From Nitrospira sp. (GTDB taxonomy: Bacteria > Nitrospirota > Nitrospiria > Nitrospirales > Nitrospiraceae), in contig JAFEBL010000017.1 of NCBI GenBank assembly GCA_018242665.1, forward strand, positions 62,001 to 126,000: a DNA stretch of 64,000 nucleotides, given 5' to 3'. Below are positions 1 through 10,202 of this stretch, in pieces (position 1 is the stretch's first letter; each line of letters starts with the position of its first letter). The notes under the pieces are model-generated. The model was not told where the DNA came from, did not search any database, and was given only the letters and a program-made list of their open reading frames with translations. The position numbers were made by a program, and so were the translations under genes.

Positions 1-11
1 CCTTTCACGTT

Positions 12-575
12 TCACCTTTCACGCCCTACGCCCGACGATTCTTTCCACATCGACAAGTCCAGCTGTGCGGCGTTCGTCCCGTCTCCCATCAACACCTGCC
101 CATCTTGCATCGTGCAGTGCAGATCCATATTCCGCTGCGCCAGATTCGTCAGTCCGCGGCTTCCCTCCGCAGAAAGATTCACGATGGCAAGATTGTTCAA
201 TCGGTCGAGCGCCGCGACGTGATCCTTCCACCATTGATCTGCCGCACGACCGCCATAGGTGTAGACCCACACCTGCCTGGCGCGGCCGCAGGCGCGGCGA
301 ATCGTCTTTTCGTCCGGCAACCCGACTTCGATCCATAACTCGATCAGACCGGTGACATCTTTCTGCCACAACGCCGGCTCATCCTCGGTGCTCAATCCCC
401 GGCCGAACGACAAGGCTTCATGCGCGTGACGCGCGAACGCGAGCAGGCGCACCATCATGCGCTCGTCGGTTTCCGACGGATGCCGCGCCAGGGTGATACT
501 GTGGTCTTCGTAATACTGGCGATCCACGTCGGCAATATGGAGGACCGCCTTACAAATCGTCGCGTTGGGGGCCAT
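12..575 (-). CDS. yaeQ: YaeQ family protein
   Basis: 187 aa, full length for the family. It has the diagnostic N-terminal run ATICKAVLHIADVDRQYY, followed by SITLARHPSETDERMMVRLLAFA and FGRGLSTEDEPALW, all hallmarks of YaeQ. The family has a fold related to PD-(D/E)XK nucleases. E. coli YaeQ was first noted as a suppressor of an rfaH defect, but no biochemical role is settled. It lies 45 bp downstream of the mechanosensitive channel gene on the same strand and could be co-transcribed. Identity is secure, function is not. Confidence 0.93.
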   Translation of the reverse strand: MAPNATICKAVLHIADVDRQYYEDHSITLARHPSETDERMMVRLLAFARHAHEALSFGRGLSTEDEPALWQKDVTGLIELWIEVGLPDEKTIRRACGRARQVWVYTYGGRAADQWWKDHVAALDRLNNLAIVNLSAEGSRGLTNLAQRNMDLHCTMQDGQVLMGDGTNAAQLDLSMWKESSGVGRER

Positions 576-620
576 GCGATTCCTTGGGAAAGAGGGAGAA
601 GCTGATGACGCAGCCGGCTG

Positions 621-2975
621 TTACTTTCTCGCGATCTTCTCTTCAGCAAAGGTCCGTTCAATCATGAAGCGCAGATCACTGGCGACCATGGCCGCGTCGA
701 TACCGGGACTGATCTCGATCCAGTAGTGGAGGACAAACACTAGCGCCTGTTCGCTGAAATCTTCCATCAAGACATACGGCTCCGGCTCTTTGAGAATTTG
801 ACCGTGTTCACCGGCCAAGTCGCGAAGTTTCTCCTTCACCTGCCGCGCATCCGACCCGGTCGCCACCGCAATGCGCAGCGAATACCGTTTGCGAAAGCTG
901 GAATAGGTCCAGTTCGTCAGGTTCTTCTCGAGCAGATTGCTGTTGGGGATCAAGGTTTCCACGCCGTTCATATCCCGGATCGTCGACGAACGCAGACCGA
1001 TGGTGGTCACCATCCCTCTGATGCCATCCACCTCGATCACATCGCCGACGCGCAGAGGGCGTTCCATGAGCAGCAGCAGCCCGCTGATGACATTCTTCAG
1101 CAAATTTTGCGTGCCGAATCCCACCCCGATGGCCAGGGCGCCTCCGAGAAACGCGAAGGCGGTGATGGGAATTTTCACCGACATCAGGGTCACGATCACA
1201 AGAAGGAGGAAAAGACAGGCCAGGGCCCAGTGACGAATAATGTTGGCGACGTTGGGATCGAGTTGCAGCCTGGCGATGGCCTGGCGCTCGGCAAACCGGG
1301 CCATGATTCCCGCCAGCCAGTACCCGACGATCAACATCGCCAGCGCCGTCACGATCTTCCCGACCGTGACGCTCCGGCGGCCGGTGATATTCTTGCCATC
1401 CACTTCAATGGTGTCTTCAGCGGCAAATAACTCTATGTGCCACGCATTCCCCAACATCACCACGGAGGCTCGTCCCCATTCCTTCATACGCGCGAGCACG
1501 GACCGGGCCTGCTCTCGGCGGGCAAATTCCGCCTGCTTGTTGTCGATCAAACCCAATAGTGAATCCGTTCGCTGAAGCGCGCGCCGGTACAGATCTTCAC
1601 GGTGACGAAAGAGACGAAGCTTGTCACTGAACACTTGCGCCCTGGCCGCCGAAGGCGCCTCCGCAAGGCGGTCTTCCACATCGCTGATGTGATTGCCCAC
1701 CATGCTCAGTTGCTGGTTCCCATACTCCTTCCAGCCGCGAATTTGTTTGGCGGCCGCGGCAATTTTCGCATTCGCCTCTCGCTCCTCGACGACGGAGAGC
1801 CTGTCCTGGGCAATCGCGAAACGGACGTCCCAAATATGTCGCTCCTGCTCGAGGCCCGTCAGCATCTCGCGCAGCAACTCCACATGCAGATTGGCATTGT
1901 CGAATTGCAGACGCTTCAGTTCGACCGACTCGGTGAGCTGCGTCAGGCGGTCCGCCTTCGGCCTGGCTGGGGTACTCTTGGACGACGAGTGTTTTGCATC
2001 AGCGGCAGCGAGTGCGACTTCTCCAGTCGAGACCGCCTGGCGTTGCGTCGACTGTTCGGCGACCGCTCGCTCGATTTCATCCGTCAACGACTGGTGCTCA
2101 GCCTCCAACCGCTTTTTGATTTTGTCGTAATCCTGTTGCGTGAACGCAGGATCCTGTTCGGCCAGGGCGAGCTGGCGGGTGAGTAATGTCATGCGGTGAC
2201 GCGCTTCCGCCACCTCTTCCTGGATTTGCTGTTTCTCCGCTTCCAACATGCCGGCTCGCGCACCTTCGACTCGCTCGTGCAAGCGTGCGAGGTCCCGATC
2301 TCCTATGAGCGTCTCTCGTTTCGCAGGATCCTGGACCTCTTCGAGACGCTCCGACAATTGCCGGGCTTTTCCCTGCGAGGCCTTGAGACTCCGCTGCGTG
2401 CTCTCGGTCAGGCTTTCGGTCATGTTGAGTCTGGTTTGGGCGCCTTGTGACGAGAGGGTCATCGACCGAGCGGCATCACGCAGCTCATCGATTTTCAACA
2501 CCGAATAGGGCGCTGGCGTGGGAAATCCATCCCATTCCTTTTCCTGACGTTCAGCTTCCCGTACCCGTTGCCGCATCTGCTCGAGATTCCGCAACGCATC
2601 GAGATGTTGCTCATAGAGTTGCACCAACTGCTGCAGCAACGAGCGCCGCTCCGCCATGCGCCCATCAACCTGGCCCGCCGCTCCCTTGCGCTGGGCTTGT
2701 GGCGAGGTGATCTCCTTCAGTTCCTTTTCGGCCGCCGCACGTTTGTGTTGGAGATCCGTAGCGGCTGCATCGGGAGCGGATCCGTCGGCCGTCGGCTGAT
2801 CGAGCTTGACCCCGACCGTTTCCAACGTGGAGCGAACCGCCTTATCGGGAGACGAAGACGTAGCCTGAGTCGACGCAGCAGACATCTGCACCAGCGAGAG
2901 CAGGAACCACAGGCCAAGCGTGAGGGGAATCTGCACGAACATGAACCTCCGCGATCGTGAGGGTGTCTCCTTCAT
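621..2975 (-). CDS. Large MscS-family mechanosensitive channel with long periplasmic coiled coil
   Basis: 784 aa. An N-terminal signal/anchor (about residues 10-35) is followed by some 450 residues of Glu/Arg/Gln-rich coiled coil, predicted periplasmic. Membrane helices lie near 540-560 and 582-598. The pore-lining helix is at about 610-635 (GGALAIGVGFGTQNLLKNVISG region). It is followed by the MscS beta domain (RPLRVGDVIEVDGIRGMV) and the alpha/beta vestibule. This is the architecture of MscK/MscM-like or YbdG-type large MscS proteins, although only about three C-terminal TM helices are evident rather than eleven. It probably acts as a tension-gated osmotic safety valve in the inner membrane. 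Channel identity is firm, the exact subfamily is not. Confidence 0.9.
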   Translation of the reverse strand: MKETPSRSRRFMFVQIPLTLGLWFLLSLVQMSAASTQATSSSPDKAVRSTLETVGVKLDQPTADGSAPDAAATDLQHKRAAAEKELKEITSPQAQRKGAAGQVDGRMAERRSLLQQLVQLYEQHLDALRNLEQMRQRVREAERQEKEWDGFPTPAPYSVLKIDELRDAARSMTLSSQGAQTRLNMTESLTESTQRSLKASQGKARQLSERLEEVQDPAKRETLIGDRDLARLHERVEGARAGMLEAEKQQIQEEVAEARHRMTLLTRQLALAEQDPAFTQQDYDKIKKRLEAEHQSLTDEIERAVAEQSTQRQAVSTGEVALAAADAKHSSSKSTPARPKADRLTQLTESVELKRLQFDNANLHVELLREMLTGLEQERHIWDVRFAIAQDRLSVVEEREANAKIAAAAKQIRGWKEYGNQQLSMVGNHISDVEDRLAEAPSAARAQVFSDKLRLFRHREDLYRRALQRTDSLLGLIDNKQAEFARREQARSVLARMKEWGRASVVMLGNAWHIELFAAEDTIEVDGKNITGRRSVTVGKIVTALAMLIVGYWLAGIMARFAERQAIARLQLDPNVANIIRHWALACLFLLLVIVTLMSVKIPITAFAFLGGALAIGVGFGTQNLLKNVISGLLLLMERPLRVGDVIEVDGIRGMVTTIGLRSSTIRDMNGVETLIPNSNLLEKNLTNWTYSSFRKRYSLRIAVATGSDARQVKEKLRDLAGEHGQILKEPEPYVLMEDFSEQALVFVLHYWIEISPGIDAAMVASDLRFMIERTFAEEKIARK

Positions 2976-3125
2976 ATCTACAGAGGTGGGCGGGATTGAT
3001 CAAGTCGCAGGATATGGATAGGGACGAAGCGCAACTAGCTTAGCAGAGGCCTGCGGGACAAGTCGTGTGTCATTTGGCTTGTGTGGTATCGACGAAGAAC
3101 GGGTATCGCACGATAGGCTGCGCCA

Positions 3126-3356
3126 TCACTCCAGTTCCGCAATATACATGCCCTCCACCCGCTCGCGGGCCCACTGGGTCTTGCGGAGAAACGTGAGGCT
3201 CGATTTGACGCTCGGGTTATTCAGAAAGCAACGCACCGGCAAACGACGACCGAGTTCCGCCCACCCATGCCGCTCAACCAGCGTGGTGACAATCTTCTCC
3301 AGCGTAATGCCGTGTAACGGATCGCGGGGATGATGAATGGGAGGAACCTGAACCAT
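3126..3356 (-). CDS. VF530-family (DUF2132) DNA-binding protein
   Basis: 76 aa from the ATG at 3356. A GTG at 3380 would add 8 residues, and neither start has a clear ribosome site. The body has the family pattern: [21 protein letters not shown], then [31 protein letters not shown]. This matches the VF530/DUF2132 family, small helical proteins proposed from structure to bind DNA. The ATG start matches the usual short N-terminus before DPLHG. Its role is unknown. It is separated from the channel gene by 150 bp. Confidence 0.85.
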   Translation of the reverse strand: MVQVPPIHHPRDPLHGITLEKIVTTLVERHGWAELGRRLPVRCFLNNPSVKSSLTFLRKTQWARERVEGMYIAELE

Positions 3357-3380
3357 GCTGGAGCATACTGCGCCTTCCAC

Positions 3381-3805
3381 CAGGAAGTCATTTGGTGAAA
3401 TGAGTACCTTCCGACCATAGGAATCCTCCCGGTCTCTTTACTCCTTCCTCAGAACGGGCAGCCAGGTGCTCTGAGTGGACGCGCCCAACGAGGTATTTCT
3501 CAAGACACGCGTTACGCGAGCACAAAAACCACACGACTGCCCCACTGCTCTATTTCAAAACAGCATTCCGTCACGTAGAAAAGAAGACTATTGGAACGAG
3601 AATCTTGGAGTCCGTCTCATCAATAGCCCACCATGTCTGCATATGAGTCAAAATTGATGATGCACGAAATAATCGAACCATGCCCCCGCCAAGACTGCTA
3701 TAGTGACCAACCAGCAGCATGGCATCGGCTTGAGCAGCCGACCGTATGCGCAGGCCATGAATCCCCGTTGCAGTGCATGGTGCCCACTCACCCAGGAGGA
3801 TTGTT
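3381..3805. other. Intergenic region with a degenerate repeat copy
   Basis: 425 bp between the divergent VF530 gene and the small exported-protein gene. The only structure noticed is the repeat copy at 3455-3523, listed separately. No convincing ORF, RNA or strong promoter was seen. Confidence 0.5.
3455..3523 (+). repeat. Dispersed intergenic repeat, copy A
   Basis: This stretch aligns by eye with 4208-4282. Shared blocks are GGGCAGCC, CTC, AGTG, CGCG, CCAACGAG and CGCGTT-CGCGAG, in the same order with similar spacing. Both copies flank the small exported-protein gene and are not coding. The pattern fits a dispersed intergenic palindromic repeat of the host lineage, but the family is not one I can name. 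Confidence 0.5.
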
Positions 3806-4111
3806 ATGCAGAAATCATTGATCGTTGCAATCGCCGTCGCCGCCGGTCTCGGAGCCAGCTCGGTTTCGTCCTATCTGTCATTGGCCTATGCCGACGGTCT
3901 GGTCGCAGAGGGCAAGGAGGCGATGAAGGGCGCAGGTCAGTCGCTGACCGACGCCACGGGAAAACTCAAAACCGATGCGACGCAAACCAAAGATGATGCC
4001 AAGAAATTGGACCTTGAAAAAACCAAGCAAGGCGTCGGCCAGGTCAAGGGCGACGTCAAGGATATCAAGGAAGGGGCTAAGGGAGCATTGACCAATCCAC
4101 TGGGTAAATAA
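3806..4111 (+). CDS. Small exported Lys/Asp-rich helical protein
   Basis: 101 aa. The start at 3806 is chosen because AGGAGG lies 7 nt upstream and a Sec signal peptide follows at once (MQKSLIVAIAVAAGLGASS, cleavage near the AYA at about 27-30). The mature part is a run of charged amphipathic segments (KEAMKGAGQSL, KLKTDATQTKDDAKKL, GQVKGDVKDIKEGAKGAL), resembling LEA-like or CsbD-like stress proteins. It has no cysteines or catalytic motif. A protein with similar composition is encoded at 30859-31137. Likely periplasmic, function unknown. Confidence 0.75.
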   Translation: MQKSLIVAIAVAAGLGASSVSSYLSLAYADGLVAEGKEAMKGAGQSLTDATGKLKTDATQTKDDAKKLDLEKTKQGVGQVKGDVKDIKEGAKGALTNPLGK

Positions 4112-4487
4112 CGGCCCCGGCTCTTAGCCTCCAGGCTATCACCTCGACTGCAGCTGGTACTCCAAAGTACCCGCGTTCATCGGTATCGTCTCCTACCTTC
4201 CCCAGGGGCGGGCAGCCGGATACTCCTAAGTGCGCGCGTCCAACGAGGGGAGTCCGCGACCGCGCGTTGCGCGAGGTGCGCGATGCGAGGAATAACGAGC
4301 ATCACGATTGCGCACGCCGGCGAGTCGGTGAGCCGGCAGTGTCTTCTAGGAGCACCCGGCTACCCGCCCCCCTCCCCCCTTCTTGCCCCCACCCCACTCC
4401 GACTGATACAAGAAAGGATTAAAATTCAGCCACGTCAGGCGGCCAGAATGCCCCGCCCGTTGGCGCTCCATCACCAAGAGATCATCT
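4112..4487. other. Intergenic region with hairpins and a repeat copy
   Basis: 376 bp between the exported-protein gene and prfC. It contains two short hairpins just after the stop codon (AGCCT-cc-AGGCT and GGTACT-ccaa-AGTACC) and the repeat copy at 4208-4360, then a C-rich run near 4367-4395. No ORF is supported. Confidence 0.45.
4208..4360 (+). repeat. Dispersed intergenic repeat, copy B
   Basis: The left part (4208-4282) matches 3455-3523. The right part (about 4276-4360) matches 26405-26490 through the ordered blocks GCGCACG, GCGAG, CGGTGAGC and GTGTCTTC. The copy is not coding and lies in the leader region of prfC. A composite of two modules shared with two other intergenic regions suggests a mobile or structured element, not chance. 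Confidence 0.5.
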
Positions 4488-6122
<1,635 letters not shown>

Positions 6123-6422
6123 CGAAACCGCCGGCACCTTCCCTCCTTTCTATCTGCACCACGACACCGCATCCCGCTCGACACGCGACGGAACAACCTG
6201 CCGTTCCTCGTCGTCGGACAACGAGTACGGCCCTGTGACCCTAGCGTATAGCGCCATTCGACATGGTTCGTCATCAGGGTCGAGAAATCTTTGAGCAACC
6301 CGTTATTGACATCAACCAAACTGTCCAGTAAGACTGGACAGTCTCTCTGCTTTGCTTGACGCAGGGCGGTCCGCCTGTTCACGGCTGCTTCGTCATCAGG
6401 CGGGGGCCCCATAGGAACGATT
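6123..6422. other. Intergenic region between prfC and the SGNH gene
   Basis: 300 bp with no supported gene. It holds a perfect 10-bp inverted repeat at 6320-6342 (ACTGTCCAGT-aag-ACTGGACAGT). A second palindrome overlaps the start of the next gene. Confidence 0.5.
6320..6342. repeat. Perfect 10-bp inverted repeat (hairpin)
   Basis: ACTGTCCAGT, 3-nt loop, ACTGGACAGT. It lies about 200 bp after prfC and 80 bp before the SGNH-like gene. No T-run follows, so it is not a standard terminator. It may be an operator or an RNA hairpin in the leader of the downstream gene. Confidence 0.55.
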
Positions 6423-6435
6423 GTGACACGTCACA
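6422..6435. promoter_or_regulatory. Palindrome TGTGAC-AC-GTCACA at the SGNH start
   Basis: A perfect 6-bp inverted repeat with a 2-nt centre, overlapping the GTG (6423) and touching the ATG (6435) start candidates of the downstream gene. The half-site TGTGA is Crp-like, but the 14-bp overall size is shorter than a Crp site. If translation really begins at 6435 or 6441, the palindrome would lie just upstream of the coding region and could be an operator. Confidence 0.3.
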
Positions 6436-7781
6436 TGATTATGGGACAGGACGACCGCAGAGGATTCATTGTCGCGGCCGCGCTCGCCGTCTTTCTGGCG
6501 GGATATGGCCTGCTGATCCTCACGGGAGTAACCAATGTCCGGCACTTCCTCGACAATGCACTGTCGGCCTATCTGCTGGGGTGGGCCTTGTATGGCATGT
6601 TCGCGCGGGTGCCGTTGCAGGAGACGGGCGCGCGCTTTCTCCTCACGACGAGTGCGCTGATTTGCTGCTGGATACTCGCGGAAAGCGCCACGTTGCTTCG
6701 CGTCATTGACTATCGGGCCCTCTTCGGATCGCATGAATCGGGCACGGCGCTGAGCATGACAGGCCGACGGTTCGACAGCGAGCTAGTATGGCGACACGAT
6801 CCGCACTACCAGTATGAGGCGCCCTATCACGGGAATATCGGACGAGCGCTGTGCATGCCTCCGGATCCGACCCGAACCGTGGCCGTCCGATATGATCGCA
6901 ACGGATTCCGCAATGCGCGGGACCTTGAGACGGCCGACGTGGTCGTCATCGGCGATTCCTATGTCGAGGGCTACCTCATGCCGGACGAACAGATGCTCAC
7001 GACGCACCTGAGCAGATTGCAAGGACGATCCGTGGCGAATCTGGGACATTCAGGATACGGCCCACAACAGGAACTGGCCGTGCTGCGGCGATTCGGCCTC
7101 CCGCTCAACCCAAAGACCGTGGTCTGGGCGTTTTTTGAAGGCAACGATGTGTCCGACGCAGAAACGTACTGGAATCGCGGCAGCACGATCCCGCGCTCCG
7201 GTATCAATGGGTGGCATGAGGTCTGGCAGGATTTCTGGTTTCGCTCCTTGACCAGAAATGTCTCGACGCTGCTTCTCCGCACGAATCAAGGCTGTACGCC
7301 CGATCACTCCCTCGAAGAATACAGGGCCGAGTTTCTCGACGCGGGGCGCACCGCGACCACGGTGTTTTTCGCGTCTTCCGAAGTCGGTCCCGTCTCAGTC
7401 CGCGCGCTCCATAAGGCGGTCGCGCCGATTCTCCAAGCCGCGCAACTCTGTCATGAGCGGGGCATCCGTTTTCTTGTGGCGTTTGTGCCGGAGAAATTCC
7501 GCGTCTACCATGACCTGCACAACGTCTCCCTGGCGACCGCTACACTTCGCCAGTGGCATGTCAGCGATCTCCCTGTTCAACTGCAGGAGTTGCTGGAAGA
7601 ATCGCATCCACACCTGGAGTATGTGGATCTGACATCCGCACTGAAAGCCGCCGCGCGCGACGGCGTGCCGACCTATCTTTCCGACGATACTCATTGGACA
7701 GAGGCAGGCCATCGCGTGGCGGCTGAGAGTATTCACCGCGCATTACAAAAGCCGCCTCAAATCATGCCTTCGCGCACCTAA
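6423..7781 (+). CDS. Membrane-anchored SGNH/GDSL-hydrolase-like protein
   Basis: 452 aa. Three hydrophobic helices lie in the first about 105 residues. A soluble domain follows with SGNH blocks: VVIGDSYVEGY (nucleophile Ser in GDS), NLGHSGYGPQQEL, FFEGNDV (block III N) and, at the C-terminus, YLSDDTHWTEAGH, which supplies the D-x-x-H pair. This is the layout of AlgX/AlgJ- or PatB-like esterases that edit acyl groups on surface polysaccharides. The substrate cannot be told. GTG 6423 has AGGAA upstream; ATG 6435 is an alternative. It stands alone, with no polysaccharide genes adjacent. Confidence 0.75.
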   Translation: MTRHMIMGQDDRRGFIVAAALAVFLAGYGLLILTGVTNVRHFLDNALSAYLLGWALYGMFARVPLQETGARFLLTTSALICCWILAESATLLRVIDYRALFGSHESGTALSMTGRRFDSELVWRHDPHYQYEAPYHGNIGRALCMPPDPTRTVAVRYDRNGFRNARDLETADVVVIGDSYVEGYLMPDEQMLTTHLSRLQGRSVANLGHSGYGPQQELAVLRRFGLPLNPKTVVWAFFEGNDVSDAETYWNRGSTIPRSGINGWHEVWQDFWFRSLTRNVSTLLLRTNQGCTPDHSLEEYRAEFLDAGRTATTVFFASSEVGPVSVRALHKAVAPILQAAQLCHERGIRFLVAFVPEKFRVYHDLHNVSLATATLRQWHVSDLPVQLQELLEESHPHLEYVDLTSALKAAARDGVPTYLSDDTHWTEAGHRVAAESIHRALQKPPQIMPSRT

Positions 7782-8087
7782 GCCAGCACGTCGTTGCCCT
7801 CACCAGGCCCCACGGCCATGCGCAAATGTGTTATAAGGAGATATCGTCTCTCGGAGCGCCTGGCGGCCTCCGGAGAGATGACGCGAGCACGATCACACCT
7901 CTTGCTGCCCTTAGCGCCTCAGGCTAACCCGGCCTAGGTGCCTTGCCGCCCCCATAGGATAGATGTTCCCACGGCTTCCGTGCAGCAAGACGGCACGGAT
8001 TGCGACAGGCAGCGCACCGACGCCATCGGCGATCGGTCCGCCCTATAACCACGACAGACACTGAGACCGGTGTCGAGGAGAAGGACT
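7782..8087. other. Intergenic region with one long hairpin
   Basis: 306 bp. A hairpin at 7845-7883 pairs CGTCTCTCGGAG with CTCCGGAGAGATGACG, with small bulges. It has no T-run and may end or shield the upstream transcript. Nothing else was seen. Confidence 0.45.
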
Positions 8088-8258
8088 ATGCCGAAGGCAC
8101 GCACTGCAAAAAATTGTTACTGCTGCGAAGCGGAGGATCGAATCAAGATGACATACATGGTCTGCGCGTTGTGCCACCGCCCATTCTGCAGCGCCCATGG
8201 AGTGCCTGACCTGGAACAATGCACGAAGTGTCTGGAGGCGAGCGAAGAAACGGAATAG
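8088..8258 (+). CDS. Small zinc-ribbon-type protein
   Basis: 56 aa from the ATG at 8088, preceded by GAGGAGAAGG. Cysteine pairs CYCC, CALC and CTKC plus FCSAH give up to eight Cys/His ligands, enough for two zinc sites in a treble-clef or RING-like fold. It has no signal peptide or TM helix, so it is cytoplasmic. It converges with the helicase gene on the opposite strand. Function unknown; the fold assignment rests only on the Cys spacing. Confidence 0.7.
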   Translation: MPKARTAKNCYCCEAEDRIKMTYMVCALCHRPFCSAHGVPDLEQCTKCLEASEETE

Positions 8259-8313
8259 CCGCTATGTTCTCGATGCCCACCATCACCGGCGGCTGCGCCT
8301 GTGGTGGAAACAT

Positions 8314-9876
8314 TTACCGCTTTTTGTCAAAGCCGGAGTCCCGCCACTTCTCCAGCAGGGCGATCCGTCGTTCCAGTTGGGGGATGGTCGCCTGATCGAC
8401 GCGGCCGCCGGTTCGCTTGATCAGTTCCGCATTGAGCTGCCGGTGGTCCATCCCGCACTTTCGTGCCACGGCTCCGACAAGAAGACGATGCTTGTCCCGC
8501 AGGCTGTTCTTCTGGTCATGCAATGCCACCGCCGGCTCCGGCTGCCCCTTGCCGTCACTGGAGGGCTCCGCCTCATCCGCGCCAATCAGGGTGTCAAGCC
8601 GCGCCACACCATTGAGCGGGATATATTCCTTTAACGACGTCGCCGCAGTCCCGAACAACGTCCGCTGGACCGCCGGCATAATGTCTTCGAGCACGTGATC
8701 GCGCTCAACTTTGATCCGCTTGGCATAGTGGACTAGCGTAGCGTCCTTGGGCAGATAGAGCCAGGCCCGTTGCGGCTTCGGCACTTTCTCCTGCATCCGC
8801 ACAAAGCGCCCGACAACCTGGCGAAAATACATTTCCGTCAACACGTTGGTGGCATAGACCCCGACCCGGAGCCGCGGGATATCGACGCCTTCACTCACCA
8901 TGTTCACCGCCACCAGCCATTGCTGCGTTTTGTGGTGGGCAAAGGTTTCGATGGTTTTCGAGGCAGAGGGATCGTCCGAGACGGCGACCAGCGCGCGCGT
9001 GCCCGTGAGTCGATGAACTAGATCAGCCACTTGCCGCGCATGATCCTGGTTCATCGTCACGATGAGGCCCCCTGCATCCGCTTGCTCCTGCTTTCGCAGA
9101 CGCTGCAACTCGGCATGGGCATCACTCAACACCGGCCCCAGCCAGGTTTCCTGGAGCAACGCGGTTTTGAGCCGCTCGCGCTGCCGCTCGAAGGTCAGCC
9201 CGTCTTCAAACGTGGCCCGGTGCTCCCGACCGTCGGATAACCAGGTCAGCTCTCCCTCATAACTGGGAAACAGAATCGGCCGGCAGACCCCGTCCCGAAT
9301 CGAGTGCGAATAGCCATACGTAAAATCCGCCTGGCTTTCGCCTTGCTCATACCGCACAAACGGAATGGGATTATTGTCGGAGCGAAAAGGCGTGCCCGAC
9401 AGGGCGAGGCGAAACACGGCCTCGGCGAATGACTCACGCAGTGCCTTGCCCCAATCCTTGCCGTCTCCGGCATGGTGCAACTCGTCGAGAATCACCAAGG
9501 TCTTCCGGTTTCGGCAGGCGCGCCGGAACACATCCGGCGCCAGGCAGACCTGCTGATAGGTCACCACCGCGCCGTGATAATCACGCGCCTCGCAGGCCTG
9601 TTCATTGGACAAGGCCGGATCGAGCTGAATACCGACCTGGCCGGCGGCCGAGGCCCACTGTGTTCGGAGATGATTCGTCGGGCAGACGACCAACACGCGC
9701 CCGGCAAGGCGAGCGGCCAAATACTGATGGGCAATACGAAGCGCAAAGCGCGTTTTCCCCGCCGCCGGCGTCGCCGTGACGAGATAGTCCTCGCGCGGCT
9801 GGGCCAACACATCGGCCACCGCCCGGGCCTGCCAGTCGCGAAGCACGGCTTTCCAGGGGGCCAGCGTCACCGCCAT
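8314..9876 (-). CDS. Superfamily 2 DEAD/DEAH-type helicase
   Basis: 520 aa from the ATG at 9876, preceded by a GGGGGTGG purine run. A longer frame to 9966 has an unlikely Arg-rich N-terminus. Motifs: Walker A ATPAAGKT (35-42), DELH (131-134), SGTPFR (160-165), motif V-like VSEGVDIPRLRVGVYAT and motif VI-like RQVVGRFVRM. This is the ResIII/UvrB-like core found in type III restriction R subunits and RadD/YejH-like helicases, but no nuclease domain or methylase gene is present. The C-terminal about 90 residues are a helical accessory region (HRLLVGAVARKCGMDHRQL). Probably DNA repair or remodelling; partner unknown. Confidence 0.85.
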   Translation of the reverse strand: MAVTLAPWKAVLRDWQARAVADVLAQPREDYLVTATPAAGKTRFALRIAHQYLAARLAGRVLVVCPTNHLRTQWASAAGQVGIQLDPALSNEQACEARDYHGAVVTYQQVCLAPDVFRRACRNRKTLVILDELHHAGDGKDWGKALRESFAEAVFRLALSGTPFRSDNNPIPFVRYEQGESQADFTYGYSHSIRDGVCRPILFPSYEGELTWLSDGREHRATFEDGLTFERQRERLKTALLQETWLGPVLSDAHAELQRLRKQEQADAGGLIVTMNQDHARQVADLVHRLTGTRALVAVSDDPSASKTIETFAHHKTQQWLVAVNMVSEGVDIPRLRVGVYATNVLTEMYFRQVVGRFVRMQEKVPKPQRAWLYLPKDATLVHYAKRIKVERDHVLEDIMPAVQRTLFGTAATSLKEYIPLNGVARLDTLIGADEAEPSSDGKGQPEPAVALHDQKNSLRDKHRLLVGAVARKCGMDHRQLNAELIKRTGGRVDQATIPQLERRIALLEKWRDSGFDKKR

Positions 9877-10202
9877 GTCCACCCCCAACCCTGCCCGCTC
9901 GGCGCTTGGCCCGACCCGCTGCGCGGCTCCCGTTCTGCCTCGCCCATCTCTCCGGTCTCTGCGCACATCATAGAATTCCCAGCCGCAAAGATCCGCGGCG
10001 GGCCGCTTCCGCCAAGACGATCAGTGTGTCACGACGATGTAGATGAGGTGTGGCCTCTACCAGGCCGGCAGAGCCTCAGGTTGAGGAGGCAGCGCCGGCA
10101 GGGGCCTAGGAGAAACACATCCTAGCTGTGCGGAATGGTAGCCGAAACGCCGTCGGGCAACAAGGGCCGGACGGATCAGGACGAGCCAAGGCCCGCCCCC
10201 GT
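9877..10202. other. Intergenic region downstream of the RNA helicase
   Basis: 326 bp between two minus-strand helicase genes. A small hairpin GCCTCA-ggt-TGAGG at about 10073-10087 sits in a GC-rich run that could stall transcription leaving the RNA helicase. No ORF is supported. Confidence 0.4.

Noticed and set aside
8314-9876. Type III restriction subunit
   Set aside because: Helicase core only; no endonuclease domain and no modification methylase nearby.
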